From Aotearoamyces nothofagi (lineage: Eukaryota; Ascomycota; Leotiomycetes; Leotiales; Tympanidaceae): a DNA stretch of 64,000 bases. The notes beneath the pieces were generated by a model that saw only the letters and a list, made by a program, of their open reading frames with translations, made no database searches and was not told the DNA's origin. The stretch lies in the NCBI GenBank assembly GCA_015345905.1, contig JADDTR010000007.1, positions 926,156 through 990,155 on the forward strand, written 5' to 3'. Shown one piece after another: positions 11,316-24,023 of this stretch. The position numbers and the translations under genes were made by a program. Within the stretch, counting starts at the first letter, position 1. Each line of letters begins with the position of its first letter.

Positions 11316-12406
11316 CTACTGGACCTTCTTGCCCTCTTTCAACAACTTCCTCTCTCTTCTCTTCTTAGCGGCCTCAGGTCCGGACTCTGTGTCCAACATG
11401 TAGTCCCACCATCTGAAGCTGCTAGCATAGTTGCCAATGAAACGTTCGTGATGGACATCGTGATGTTGAGCGCCGGCCCAGAATGGAACGAAGTGGTGTA
11501 AGCTCCATGGGAATTCATAACCGCTGTGCGAGTCGACAGCCTGTAACAAACGGCAGATAATCCAGATGTACATAGTCAAGATGTGGAGATCACCGGTGAC
11601 ATAACACCATAAGATGGGTGATCCGACTGTACCGAGACCTAGCACCATGACCTCGATGGGCGAGGCGTATTCTGCCGCAAGACCGAAAGGCGCAGAGTAC
11701 TGGTGGTGGATCTTGTGAATACCCTTGTACAATGGTGGCCAATGCATAGCCCGATGTACCCAGTAATGCCATGTATCCTCGAGAACGAAGAATACTGCAA
11801 TTTGGAAGACCATTTTCGTAAGGGAGGGGAATGGAACACTTGTGTCTATACCGCAGTACTTCGCCATTGGATGGAAGAGCCAGATTTGAGGAAGTTCGAC
11901 AGTGAAGTGACTGAGGAGAACAAGCCGTGCGCAAGTTAATTGCTCTTTCATGGTTGGAATTTTTTGCTGTGACAAATCAGTATTCTAGGCATTTTCTTCA
12001 TTCAAAGAGCGCGCGAAGTAACATACATTCTGAAGCTTCCACTTGTTGAAGTACGGAATGCAATCGATAATGATCCAGGGTAGACATCGACCAAAGTAGA
12101 CAACCTCATGGATGACGAAGGACATGATTCCGGTTGCAAGAACATCATTCTGCATATAGGCGTACCAGGCCTAAGGGGAACTGATTAGTGAGGCTGATAA
12201 GCGCGAAGGGATTGAAAAAGACCTACAGCCCAGAGACGCTCAAAGACGTTCAAGGTCACTCCGTTGTACTGGCTGATCTCTTCATACTGCCCCCAGAACG
12301 TGTCCGTGGTAGTATAAAACGTTGTGTTTGTTCCGTTCCTAGTGGCGCGTTAGCTACAAAATATTCCATTGCTCAATTGAGTTCAGAGAGGTACAGCAAC
12401 TTACAT
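11316..12406 (-). CDS. erg25: C-4 methylsterol oxidase Erg25
   Basis: Four coding exons from right to left: 12406-12405 (only the bases AT), 12338-12227, 12170-12027 and 11966-11316, giving 302 residues. The start codon is split: AT ends the first exon after a GCCACC context, and G opens the next, giving M-NGTNTTFY. An in-frame TGA lies nine bases upstream, so there is no longer form. Conserved blocks are [15 protein letters not shown] and [14 protein letters not shown]. The three His boxes of the fatty-acid-hydroxylase superfamily are present (HRAMH, HKIHH, HHDVHH). Erg25 is a diiron ER-membrane enzyme that removes the C-4 methyl groups of sterols with Erg26 and Erg27. A TATA-like TTTAAATA element lies near 12520. 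Confidence 0.94.
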
Positions 12407-13036
12407 GGTGGCGGATCAAGTCGTTGACGGGATCGACAAAGAGCTGTGACAGTGCGTGCAGACTCTGCAGGAGAGTTGACAATGCGGATACGTACAATCC
12501 AGGAGACACCCCAAGGTATTTAAAGGGAAGATTTGTTGTGAGCCCACGCCAGGGGCCCGATTTCCCGCATCCGAACAATCTGCCGCTAAGGCTAGCTACG
12601 GACTAGCGCTGTTCAACATGCGATAATGAGGTCGTCAAGTTCGCCGGGACGCCAGCTTTCCGAAGGTTCCTGGAATCCGAGTACGAATACCTTTGCGGCC
12701 TTAACTTTAGGGTATGAGTGCCATCTTATCTTATCAACCCCTGCTCTACCACATGGCGTGAACCTAGGCCAATACAGTATAGTAATAACTGGCAGCTACA
12801 TCGTGGCGGCATTCAGACGTTGTCAAATGCCTTTGTCTTTTCGTGAACCAATATATAGTGTTTAGATATGTTATATAGAGATGCAAGATTCACACAATAT
12901 GCTGTCGCTAATTGACAGGACCTGTTTGCCAACTTTCGGGACGTCCTAGAGTTCTTAAGCAAACACAAAGCTGCATACCGAACAATCGATTCTTTCTACC
13001 GAATCCCCCGCCAGCGGTCGACAGGAGCACGACGCG
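12407..13036. other. Divergent promoter region erg25/nca2
   Basis: About 630 bp. It holds the erg25 leader and a TATA-like TTTAAATA (minus strand, near 12520). No further gene is seen. Confidence 0.5.
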
Positions 13037-15091
13037 ATGTCTATTGTTGCAGAGTGAGTATAATGCATCTACGAGTACGAATTGCATAGAAAGCTGTTGC
13101 TGACCATTGGCAGCCAAGTTCGACGCGTTGATTCGCAGTTGGATCGATTACAGCTCGCCCCTGGACCGTCCTCGCCACTTTCGACGAGAGATGCTTTTGA
13201 CAGCGAAGCTATTCGAGACTCACCGCGAATCACCCAACTGCTAAATACTGTTCGTGCGTTGTCGACAGCTTCTTCGCAACCGCTGCTCCCGTCTCGGAGG
13301 ATATTGGCCCTGTTAGAGCAGGCTGAGCTGTCAGACACTGAGAGTAGCATTTTGGAAGATAAGAGTGGCTACGAAAAAGAACTGGAGTGGCTTCTAATAA
13401 GCAAAGCGACAGTACAGACATATGGATTGATATTAAATACGTTGCTGGAACAGACAATTCCGTTGAGCAACGATGTTTGGTATTGGGACGAAGTATTAGG
13501 GTCATATGCATACTCGGTGATATATGCGGCACAAACGTCGCCGTTAAGGTTCTGGCACTGGACTAAAGATGTTTACGGAGATTCGAAAGAGAAATTTGTG
13601 CAATTGCGCGAAGCACCGGAAGATATCATCTCTGCTAGAAGGATTGGCACGAGCTTCACTGCACAGTGGAAGCAATTTTACCACCTTGTTCAGGAAACGA
13701 TACAAGATCGATCAGTTGCGGACATACGGAGTCGAGTACTCTCTCCTATTGCCCTATGCAGGGCCGAAGCTAGGCTGAAGCAGGCAGGGCTGAAGCAGCT
13801 ACGAGAGATGAGCGCAAGTGGACTAGGTGTCCTTATGGAGGAAGCCCTTAATTTTGATATCGATGATGATGTCGCTAGTAGCCACGCGACAGCTCGAGGA
13901 AATGAAAACCACGAATGGAAGGGCGTAGTGGAAAGGAGTGTGGCATTGATGGATACCGTTCTTCGTAACGTGACGGCAGTGGAAACTGGAGTATCCGATT
14001 TTGAAGATACGGTATTCGCAAGCGTTGCGGACGATCCCGAGATATCTTCTGGATCCACGGATTCGTCGGAAACAAGGCCCGCAAAACTTTCAAAACGACT
14101 TCGTCATATCCTGACAGATGATATCCCAGAACATGTTGCTGCATCAAACCGACTTGCTTCAGAGTATGGTCGTCCTTCTATACTTGTGCGATACTGGCTT
14201 CCTGCCACTGCAATCCTCCTGTCCTCAACGACTATCTTGCGAATTCTCACCAATAGACGACAAGCCATAATAAAGTGGATCCAAGAATTTGGAGGTACAG
14301 TGCAAGACTTCTGGGCGAACTGGGTGGTGGAGCCTACTAGGAAGATTATCGGAACCATCCGACATGATGAGGGCAGTGAAGTTGCTATAATGAGCAAAGA
14401 GAGCCTCAAGGGCGACCGAGAAAGTCTCGAAAGAATGGTTGTTGACTTTGCCATCGACAAGCCAGGAGCTTCTGGTACTGGCAGCAGTGCCCTGACCGAA
14501 ACAGAAATCGCGGAAATCAGATCTAAAGTAAAAGAGGGAGATCTAACCCCCGTCCTACGTGCGTACGAGAAGGATTTACGGAGACCATTTGTGGGAACTG
14601 TGAGAGGAGATCTCGTTAGAACTCTCCTCATTCAAGTTCAGAAGACTAAGGTTGATGTTGAAGTGGCCTTAAGTGGGATTGATGCACTTCTGAAGAGTCA
14701 AGAGCTCGTGTTTGGTTTTGTCGGGCTAACACCCGGTGTCCTGGTCTGCATTGGCATCTTTCGCTATATTGGAAGTGTCTTCGGAAGTAGAAGAGGGCTA
14801 AAGCATGACAAAAAGACCAACCAAACAATACGGATCCTCCGTAACATCGATCGTATCCTTACAATATCCACGCCAACGCCTAACGGAATGTTATCTTACA
14901 AAGACCATGGCCTGCTACTTTGCGAAGTGCATGTACTGAGATCAAAAGCGAAAAAGCTATTCCCAGGGGAAATCCAACAAGAGTTCTTGGAGGACGTAAA
15001 TGAGCTAAGTGATATTTCAACCGGTATCAAAAGGCAGTTGAAGGTCGTGGAGCGAATTAGATGGGCTTACGGAAAGTGGCTGTCAAGCTAA
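13037..15091 (+). CDS. nca2: Nuclear control of ATPase protein 2 (Nca2)
   Basis: Exon 1 is 13037-13053 (MSIVA plus two bases) and exon 2 is 13114-15091, giving 664 residues. The joined start MSIVADQVRRVDSQLDRLQL and the segment RYWLPATAILLSSTTILRIL agree with Nca2. Hydrophobic stretches around residues 360-385 and 536-560 suggest two membrane passes. The C-terminal third has DHGLLLCEVHVLRSKAKKLF and a basic end. Nca2 is a mitochondrial membrane protein that in yeast controls expression of the mitochondrial Atp6/Atp8 subunits together with Nca3. The call rests on overall family resemblance and is less motif-driven than for neighbouring genes. Confidence 0.85.
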
Positions 15092-15909
15092 GTACATAAA
15101 ACAGATATAGTAACATAATCAGACTGTAAAAATTGAGAAACCTCTCTTCATGCTTTCATGGCGTGAGCTTTTGGTTTGTTCCCAAAGTTTTAAGCATTCA
15201 TAAACTGCAACTAAGTGACCAGGTTTGATCTTTGATCGTGACATCGCGAGCTTTCTTAGTCACTCTCTACTACCATACTTAAAATTGCATCTTTCATCGG
15301 GATCTGATGGGAGACATCTGATGAATCTATTGCTTATTAGGAATGTATGGATGCCACAAGCGTCGAAACATATCATGGCATTTTACTAATGAGCCCATGT
15401 GCTCTAACAACTCTTTAATATTGCATCGTGAGACAATAAATGACTGTGCAAAACAACAGAACGGGATAACGGCAATGGTAGAGGTTGTCGTAGATATTGT
15501 GAATGGTCTAAATAGGCCTTTCTGATCGGAGCTTGAATGCGGCCATTAATCCAAAAGTACCAGCATCTTTCCGGCCTTGGTTGACAGAAGCGAGGATGGA
15601 CGTGGAGGCGCAACTGACGCTGACGCCACGGATCGCCAAGTGCAGGCAACTCTATCTCAACCAGCACCGACCAAAAACCATCCACTCCTTCCTTTTGGGT
15701 ATACACGACGACCGTGATCCCTCACAACTCGATAAGACGACCTGCAGGATCTCCTGCACCGGTTGAAACAATTTCAAGACGCATTGCTTATCGCCTTGCA
15801 AGATCCTCAACACTGCGCGAATTCTACAGACACGAATACCTTCGATACCCCGAAACCACCCCTCCCTGTGCCATAGTCTCCTCTCTAGAAAACTGCTCCC
15901 TCTCATACA
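15092..15909. other. Intergenic region nca2-sec4
   Basis: About 820 bp. Upstream part AT-rich; the 300 bp before 15910 are C-rich and likely form the sec4 promoter and leader. No gene recognised. Confidence 0.5.
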
Positions 15910-16660
<751 letters not shown>

Positions 16661-16893
16661 AGTACACATGAGGGATGGCTGCGAGATGAAGACGTGTTTT
16701 GTGCGACGGATTACCTCTTCTGCTTTTGCCCAGAATAGCTTATGGTTGGAGTTAGGTCATATGGTATCATAAAGTGTTGGTATGCTATTATGGATGTCGC
16801 TGGTCTATACAATCACAGCGTTTAATAGACATCAGATACGGCTTGTGAATCGATGCATTGTAATACAGCACGTTATAGATGTAGCAATATGAG

Positions 16894-18228
16894 CTACCAT
16901 AATAATTGTGCATTCACTATGGGAGGTAGCTCATCTTCAGGACCACGTTCTTCGCGTAAGGTAAATTCCCGTTGATGCCATGTTCTGACAAATCTCCGCG
17001 CCTCCTGACCATCTTTGAAGGAGATCACGAACCTCGGAGACGGTCGCCTCTTCCTTTTGAACTCGCTTGCCGAGGGGGACAGCTCGGCTTCTACTCCATC
17101 CAAATCTTCCGTTTTAGAGCCTTCCGGTCTAACAATATCTTCGTCACCATCTACAAGGTTCCATTGAAGATTTCTCGCCTTTCCATCTCGACCGATTGCA
17201 GCCCGCAGATCATACGTAGATAGATGACCCTTGTCTAGAGAGAAAAGAACCATATGTTCTGATTTGCTCTGCCGTGCCGCCAGGGCTGGATGACCGCCGT
17301 CGGCAATCATTCGTTGTATCGAGGGCCTGAATGGTTTCTTCAGCATCTTTATGGACACGTTCTTCTGCGACGGAGGAATAAGCGTGAATGCCTGCATGAG
17401 CGCGTGCAGATCCTCCCCATCCTTCAGATATCCTGGCGGTGGTGGGAGCGGAGAAGTAGCGGACCGTGGTGTATATGTTCTCGATATATGGTGCAGTCGG
17501 ATGACTTGATCTTGATAGGCTCTTGCGGCAGCATCTGTCGAAAATAAAATAAAGTAATGGCCCTGTGGCTCAAGTGAACGAGGATCTCTCCCAGGAATCA
17601 CTACAGTATCGATTAGTACCAGAATCTGAGATACTGGTCGAAGAGTATTAATATTACCTTTAATGATACCGCTCGTCCACCCCTCAATGTGCTCTCCTTT
17701 TGGACTCAGCCGCAAGAAGTCACTCTCAGATAGTGATTTACTGGCATTCGATAGGACCAGAACGCTGGCGTCTCTCCGTTCTCGGATCTTGTGACGGTCA
17801 ACCAGAGCATCATCATTGAGAGTAGCGCTATCAAGCTCTATAGACAACAAGGATGAAGTGTTATCTGGCAGGATGGGCTTGGATTTCAGCCCTTTGAATG
17901 GTTCCGACTCCTGCACGTAATATCGTCGTACCTTCGACGCATGTTCGGAATTGTCGCGAGGCTTCACTAGATTGGCTACCGCATTCTCCTCAGGAAACAG
18001 ATCCTGTAGCAGTGTCGACCCGAATTGAGAGGACGCTGCTGCTTTTCTAGGGGATAGGCCCACAAGGAGCGAAGGGCCAGTTGTTCGCACAGCGGGCCTG
18101 GGCGTAGACTGCTTTCCTCCCTTGGCCCTAGGCCAGGGGCCGATTGCGCGTTGCTGTACAAAGTGCACTTGTCGTGTTAGCCATACTGGCAACAAGGACT
18201 GCTGGCGTGGCAGTCTTGTCAGCAGCAT
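16894..18228 (-). CDS. Unknown protein, probably mitochondrial
   Basis: I do not recognise the family. The frame is open from the ATG at 18228 to 16894. An intron is likely at 17657-17601: donor GTAATA, branch TACTAAT, acceptor TGTAG, 57 nt and free of stops. Splicing gives about 425 residues and rejoins GIIK to VIPGRDPRSL. The N-terminus MLLTRLPRQQSLLPVWLTR is basic, without acidic residues, and looks like a mitochondrial targeting sequence. The centre (GHYFILFSTDAAARAYQDQV) and the C-terminal FVISFKDGQEARRFVRTWH resemble RNA-binding or ribosome-associated folds, but this is a guess. It is divergent from the AFG2-type gene with only 180 bp between the two starts. Confidence 0.75.
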   Translation of the reverse strand: MLLTRLPRQQSLLPVWLTRQVHFVQQRAIGPWPRAKGGKQSTPRPAVRTTGPSLLVGLSPRKAAASSQFGSTLLQDLFPEENAVANLVKPRDNSEHASKVRRYYVQESEPFKGLKSKPILPDNTSSLLSIELDSATLNDDALVDRHKIRERRDASVLVLSNASKSLSESDFLRLSPKGEHIEGWTSGIIKGNINTLRPVSQILVLIDTVVIPGRDPRSLEPQGHYFILFSTDAAARAYQDQVIRLHHISRTYTPRSATSPLPPPPGYLKDGEDLHALMQAFTLIPPSQKNVSIKMLKKPFRPSIQRMIADGGHPALAARQSKSEHMVLFSLDKGHLSTYDLRAAIGRDGKARNLQWNLVDGDEDIVRPEGSKTEDLDGVEAELSPSASEFKRKRRPSPRFVISFKDGQEARRFVRTWHQREFTLREERGPEDELPPIVNAQLLW

Positions 18229-18408
18229 CAATGCTGTCCAGCAGACGCATACATATGATTGTTGAGCGTAAATGAGGTCATGGATATTTGACGCTTGACG
18301 GCGACTTTATAAAATTTGGCGAAGTTGCTAAATTTCTACCTACAAACGGCGAAATTTCTCTTCTCTTCAACATACCATGCACAACCACGTATCCGCTCAT
18401 AATACACC
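18229..18408. promoter_or_regulatory. Compact bidirectional promoter
   Basis: Only 180 bp separate the start codons of two divergent genes, so both core promoters must share this segment. It includes a duplicated TGGCGAAGTTGC / CGGCGAAATTTC-like stretch near 18315-18355. No TATA box is clear. Confidence 0.45.
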
Positions 18409-20809
18409 ATGCCAGACTTACCGAGTATGGAGAAGAGCCTGGAGGTCAGTCTGAGACCGGTTGGGCCGAGCAGTACCAAAGAAAAGGCCGATCAATCAGA
18501 TGTGTCACGTGTTTATATGTCTATCGATACCCTCCTCGATATCGGACTCCAGGAAGGGCAACGATGCTATCTATGGAAGATAGACAGCGACGATACTCGG
18601 CGCCGAGAAGCAATCGCGTGGAAATCTCTGACGAAGCTGAACAAGAATGTTGTGCAGATGTTTGAGACCTTTCGAGACTTCTCTGCCTTTAAGTTTACCG
18701 ATAGACTCGCCATAGCTGCCGCTCCAGGCATAGACACAGCAGATTATGTTGTTCTTCGGGATATTACTGGCGATGGTGAGCTGAATGATAGAGATCTTGG
18801 TGGCTGGAAATGGGTTCTGGAAGGGAAACTACGTAAGCAATCCTCGCTATCCATCTTTTGATCCTTGCTACGTTGGTTATCATTATCATGGCTTGAGATC
18901 TGTAGATTTTTGTTTTTATTTGTTTATGGTATGTTTATGTTATGGGTATCATGGCTAACGAAGCTCAGTTCGAGCAAAGACTGTCTTCATCGGCATGAAA
19001 TGGGAAGTATATGGTCTGGGCTCAAAACGTACCTTCGTTGTCCAGTCACTCTTGGCAAATGGCAGGATTTTGCCAAGTACTCTGGCAAGCTTCAAAGAAG
19101 GAGGCAGAACCAACATTGTATATGAAGATAGCATCGATGATGGACCGCGACCGGGCCTTCAGATTCATGGCCTTGCGGGCATAGACCGAGCGCTTGCAAG
19201 GCTTAACGACTTTCTCGCAGACTTCGAAGATGATCTGAAACAGGGCGCAAAGTGGGGTAGGAGATCATGCGGTGTTTTGCTACACGGAACTCATGGTACT
19301 GGTAAGACACTCTTGCTAGATAAGGTGTGTCAAACTAGATGGGGCAAGGTATTTCGAATCGACGGCGATTCCAAATTAGCTACTGTACGCGAGATATTCA
19401 AGAACGCCAGTCGCGTCCAGCCGAGTATAATTGTCATCGATGACATCGAATTGATTGTATCAAAGGAGTTTGCCAAGATCCACGGTGTTGATAGGGTTCT
19501 TGGGGAAGAAATGGATAGGCTCGAGGGAAATCACTCCGAAGAAGCTGGTATATCTAAAGTCGTTGTGCTTGCAACGACATCCTCGCCGAGCGACATACCT
19601 AGAAGCCTGAGGAAGAGGGGCAGATTTACGACGGAAATTCTTCTCCCTGTTCCAGATGCCGATGCACGCAAGGACATCTTGAAATCGCTCGTACCTAAAG
19701 ATGCTTTAGCTACTCAGCAAGGCATGCTTGACAAGCTTGGAGACCGAACGCATGCATATACTGCAGAAGACCTTGGCCTGCTATTAGACGAAGCTTGTAG
19801 CATTGCAAGACGGAGATCCCGAGCGATAGAAGTCGAGGTTATTGATGCAGACACAGATCTACTTCAGCAGGATATTGACCAGGCCCTACTGGCTGTACGA
19901 CCAACCGCCATGCATGACGTGACTCTACAACCGCCCAAAGTCAGATGGGACGAGATTGGTGGCCAGGACGCTGTAAAGAAAGCTTTACAGCGTGCCGTTG
20001 AGACACCGCTACGTGTAAGTCATTCTCCTTGCTTTGTTAGAAGTATTATTGTTAACATATATCAGTATCCTGGCTTGATAAAACGGCTTGGCGCAAGCGC
20101 GAAGAAAGGCCTCCTCCTTTATGGCCCTCCTGGCTGCTCTAAGACTCTTAGCGCCCAAGCAATGGCCACAGAAATTGGCTTCAACTTCTTTGCTGTCAAA
20201 GGTGCCGAACTCCTTAACATGTACGTTGGCGAGTCAGAACGTGCGGTCCGTGAGATTTTCTCCCGTGCCCGAGCTGCAAGTCCAAGCATAATATTCTTCG
20301 ACGAAATCGAGTCCATCGGAAGCAAACGAGAGTCAGGCGGCCGAAATAACGGGGTGAATGTTCTAACTACCCTGCTTAATGAGATGGATGGTATCGAGAC
20401 GCTGAAGGGAGTTACTGTACTTGCTGCGACTAACAAGCCTGAGGCCTTGGACTTGGCGTTGCTGAGACCCGGAAGATTCGATGAATTGCTCTACGTCGCA
20501 CCGCCAGACATGGCCGGCAGAGAGGAGATCTTGAGAGTGAGAAAGAGAAAAATGGACTGGTCTGATGATGTGGACATCTCGATGCTTGCGCAGCTCACAG
20601 ACGGCTACTCCGGTGCCGAGATCGTTGGTATATGCCAAGCAGCTTGCGACCGTGTGATTGACCAGGCGCTGGATACCGGCGACATGACGGTGCAGGTTCA
20701 CATGGAGGATTTCCTGGCTGCGATGGATAAAGTCAAGAAACAGATCACTCCAGAATTGATTGCAGGATATAGGAGATGGGCTGCTGGGATGAGAAGTGGT
20801 CTAGATTGA
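18409..20809 (+). CDS. afg2: AAA ATPase, AFG2/DRG1 (SPATA5) type
   Basis: Exons 18409-18832, 18969-20014 and 20066-20809, giving 737 residues with an N-domain and two AAA modules. The D2 Walker A is GPPGCSKT (about residue 510), a hallmark of Afg2/Drg1. Its Walker B is IIFFDEIES, followed by NNGVNVLTTLLNEMDG and LRPGRFDELLYV. D1 is degenerate: Walker A is GTHGTGKT and Walker B is IVIDDIE, with Asp instead of the catalytic Glu. In yeast Drg1 releases Rlp24 from pre-60S ribosomes in the cytoplasm. The second intron (20015-20065, 51 nt) has no stop and keeps frame, so an unspliced message would still be readable. ATG 18409 is used; Met at 18427 is an alternative. Confidence 0.88.
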
Positions 20810-21902
20810 TTGACATGATAGAGGCCAATCCAAAAGGTCGAACTCGAGATTCTTTGAGGAAGGTACTATACTATATAGACTGAATTAAGGGCTTATTCTC
20901 AAAAAAATGCAGAAGGAGCAGTAGTAGTCGGTTAAGGAGCGAGATCCTCGCTTAGGCTCCAGTGGGTTTGTGGGTGTCCCGTGATGGCTTCGGCTGGGAT
21001 GTAGGTGACCCGAGATGGCTTCAGAAGAGTTCCAAGAATCAATTATACAGGAACTCGAGAACAAGTGGGATTTGTCGTGGCCTGTTCCTCAGTAAATCCC
21101 TTATATTAAAGTAACTGTGATTCTTCATCGCACTTGCTTAGAGACTCGAATTTTTTTGTTCATCATTGGACATAATGTTTTTCGCATTTAGGATACTACG
21201 CCTGTCCTCGCTCAGCATACATCTCGATACTGCTGATACGCGGGGTACGGGAGTAGTAGTGTGGCCTGAGGCGGATAGCTCCTTCAACATTTATCGAGGA
21301 CTTGATGTTTTATCCCGAATCCCACCAGCCACGCCGCCAGCCCGAGGCTATTTTTTTCAAGAAAGAACTACTTCTTCTGGATCTCCGGGGAAAGTTTTAG
21401 AAAATTATCCTGTCGTGTCCTGGTAGTACATAAAACATCGAGGCCTCGAGAAATGTTTGGGGCACTTTCTGCCTCAGGCCACAGCACCCCAAACAAAAAA
21501 GTACACCTTCGCTTACTCGCTTACTCGCTCCCGCGCCCCGCGCCCCGCATATCAGCGATCGAGACGGAGACTGAAGTCGCAGTCAACAGGGAAGGAACGA
21601 CAACTCCAACGGATTGCGAAACGGCAAAAAAAAGGGAAGCCGCACGACGGGCAGCCTGCTTCACTGGTATAAGGAGCAAAACAACAGATTTGCGCTCAAC
21701 AAGGTCGGGGTCGTGGCTCGTATGCTGAGCGAGGGCTCAAATCTCAAATCCCGACAGCGAATCGCCATAATTGTCAGAACCGACCTGGTAGGTAGTTAGT
21801 GCTGACAACCACCCCGTCGTCAATAAGCGCTCGCTAAAAGCTATAATAGGACGGCATCCTTCACATCCTTCAAGCCGCCTGCAAACTCTATTTTCATCGC
21901 AA

Positions 21903-21928
21903 GGCTGAGCAGCGAGGCTGAGCAGCGC
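21903..21928. repeat. 13-bp tandem duplication
   Basis: The unit GGCTGAGCAGCGA is repeated directly as GGCTGAGCAGCGC, 12 of 13 bases identical. Confidence 0.7.
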
Positions 21929-22368
21929 GGCTTTTATAGATGGGCGATGATATGATTATTATCCGAGGTGCGTGCGGCGTAGAATGAACCCCGTTGTTGA
22001 ACCGGTGGAGTTCGCATTCCGGCGTTGCGGGAAAGGCGCTGCGGCAAAGCACATACATGCACAGATCGTCAGGGCCGAAGATCTATTTCGGCGTCGATGA
22101 ATCACAGAGCGGAAAAGAAGAGTTAGGCTCACGCCTCGTGATATTCGCACCATTATGAGGAAGGAACACAATCCCACACGTTTCAAAACGAGGGTGGTTT
22201 TCTTTTTCGGTATGTACATCCAAGATGACAGGATGAGATGCTGGAGCTCTGGACAAGTTAATTGTCCGTGATGTATTTCGGGATCCGTACCTTGGAGGAG
22301 CTTTATTATGATGCTGCCATGAGGGATCTTCAGTGAGGCTACAGCAGCTGAGATGACGGAGATGGGAA

Positions 22369-22376
22369 TATAAAAG
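22369..22376 (+). promoter_or_regulatory. TATA box
   Basis: TATAAAAG lies 149 bp upstream of the ATG at 22525 and is a good candidate core promoter for the secreted-protein gene, leaving a roughly 120-nt C/T- and A-rich leader. Confidence 0.55.
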
Positions 22377-22524
22377 GACGTAGTTCGTCCCTGTGAGATG
22401 AGATATCCTCATCATTCCAACGCACTTCAATCATCTCAATCATATCACCTCAGTCTCAGCACTGCACTTTTACCCACAATCACTACGACCTTGATCTACT
22501 TCTTTTCAAAATCTTCCCGTCACA

Positions 22525-22997
22525 ATGACTCTTACTATGAAATTCCTCCTTGTCGCCCTCGTTGCCGCAGTCCCATCTCTCTGCACCCTCTCCAAAGCCA
22601 ACGAATACACCTCGCCAGACTGGTACAAACACCCCCCCCACCCCAATCCTCCAACTAACACATCTCTAGCTCCGGCGATATCAACTTCGGGCACCACTCT
22701 GGCCTGCTCGACTGCGTGCACATGGACGTCACGTCGCACAGCGTCTACATCGCCGAGGGCGACACCATCTTCGGCGGCGTCTACGCCTGCCAGGAGGACC
22801 AGTGCCAGGACTTCGACAAGTTCGGCACGCTCCCGAATCGCCTCGACGGCGGCTGCTATAATCTCGATACCGTGGCGTCGTTCCGCGTCGGGAGTGTCCA
22901 GTTTTTGGGCTCCTTGCCGCCGGCGGCGAAGGAGAAGAGGCTGGTGCCCGTTTGGACCGATGCGGATAGGAAGCGAGAGGTGAAGTTTGAGGCTTGA
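22525..22997 (+). CDS. Small secreted cysteine-containing protein
   Basis: Exons 22525-22622 and 22670-22997, giving 141 residues. The N-terminus (MKFLLVALVAAVPSLCTLSKA from the second Met) is a clear signal peptide. The 47-nt intron has a CTAAC branch site and joins TSPDC to SGDINFGHHSGLLDC. The mature part holds five Cys (PDC, LDC, YAC, DQC, GGC) in about 115 residues, with motifs HMDVTSHSVYIAEGD and GGCYNLDTVASFRVGS. No known enzyme motif is visible. Such small secreted proteins are often surface components or effectors, but nothing here proves a role. The upstream gap is unusually large and carries a TATA box, which suggests conditional expression. Confidence 0.75.
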
Positions 22998-24023
22998 TTT
23001 GATTTTGATCAGTTGGAATGGTTGGAGGAGGGATCGCTGCATGGGATGAGGGGGGTGGATTGCGTCTTGTTTTTGCAGATTTGGATTCGTTATTTACTTT
23101 CTTTCATTTATTCATGCATCATGCGCATTAGATCGAACTAAACTCTCGAGATTATAACTCTACAAGTCTAAATAAATAGTGAATGTTATATTACGTATTC
23201 GAGATAGACCTACGTATATGATGGAAAATGAACCTTGAATTTCTTAGCAATCTATCAGTCTATATTTGTTGATTCAGAATCGCCAACTATCCTAACCTTT
23301 ACATGATTGATGCAGAGCAGGCTAGCCCCATTTCCCCACCTACTCTGACAAGCAGGATCTCGTCGTAATTTAATTGATTGTTGCTTGGTTAAGCACGGAG
23401 GAAGTAGGAGGAACTGCTGCTAGGCTATCCCTACACGACATATTGCTTTGAAGACCACTCAGCGCTTGTAGCCTGTCGCTGTATTTATTTTATATATACA
23501 GAAACATTGACTCTGCAGTTTCCTATATCAACTCAATTGCGCCCAGAAATATAAACACCTCATAACAAGCTGGTGTGTAATCGCTTATCCACTCTGAGGT
23601 ATTAATGATCGCAGCTGTCCGCCCGCTATACCGCAAAAGGCAGCTACATATCAACCATCCAGATATATTGTGCTCTGTATAGGAAGGAGCTTACTTATAT
23701 ACACCTGTATACCTTGCCCAACTCTCCCTAACACGATGATTCCGGATCAACAGACATGGATGCGATAGCCTTTAACCATACGATGCTCTCAACATAGACA
23801 GATGGTTAGCCGAAATTCCCGACTACTAGAGATGTCGACATTCAATCCGTTGATGGGAATTCTCGTGTTCGTCGTCTCACTGCATCATTCTGCATGGCAC
23901 AATGCATAAGCGCGTCCAAGGTATGGAAGGCCCGTTTTCTGTTAATATATAGACATGCCGTTTCCCTGATTTCCCTGGGTTCTCTTCTTTCCCACCGGCT
24001 TCGTTTGCCATCAGTTTCTCGAG
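22998..24023. other. Intergenic region
   Basis: About 1 kb, AT-rich (23100-23300 and 23460-23560). No gene recognised. Confidence 0.5.

Larger units (their letters stand above)
20810..22524. other. Long intergenic region
   Basis: About 1.7 kb without a convincing gene. It includes GC-richer sequence around 21480-21660, a 13-bp tandem duplication at 21903-21928, and a TATA box at 22369-22376. The last 200 bp are probably the promoter and leader of the secreted-protein gene. Confidence 0.5.

Noticed and set aside
21453-21799. GC-rich open frames in the long gap before the secreted-protein gene
   Set aside because: Arg/Thr-rich low-complexity translations in several frames at once, typical of GC-rich non-coding DNA.
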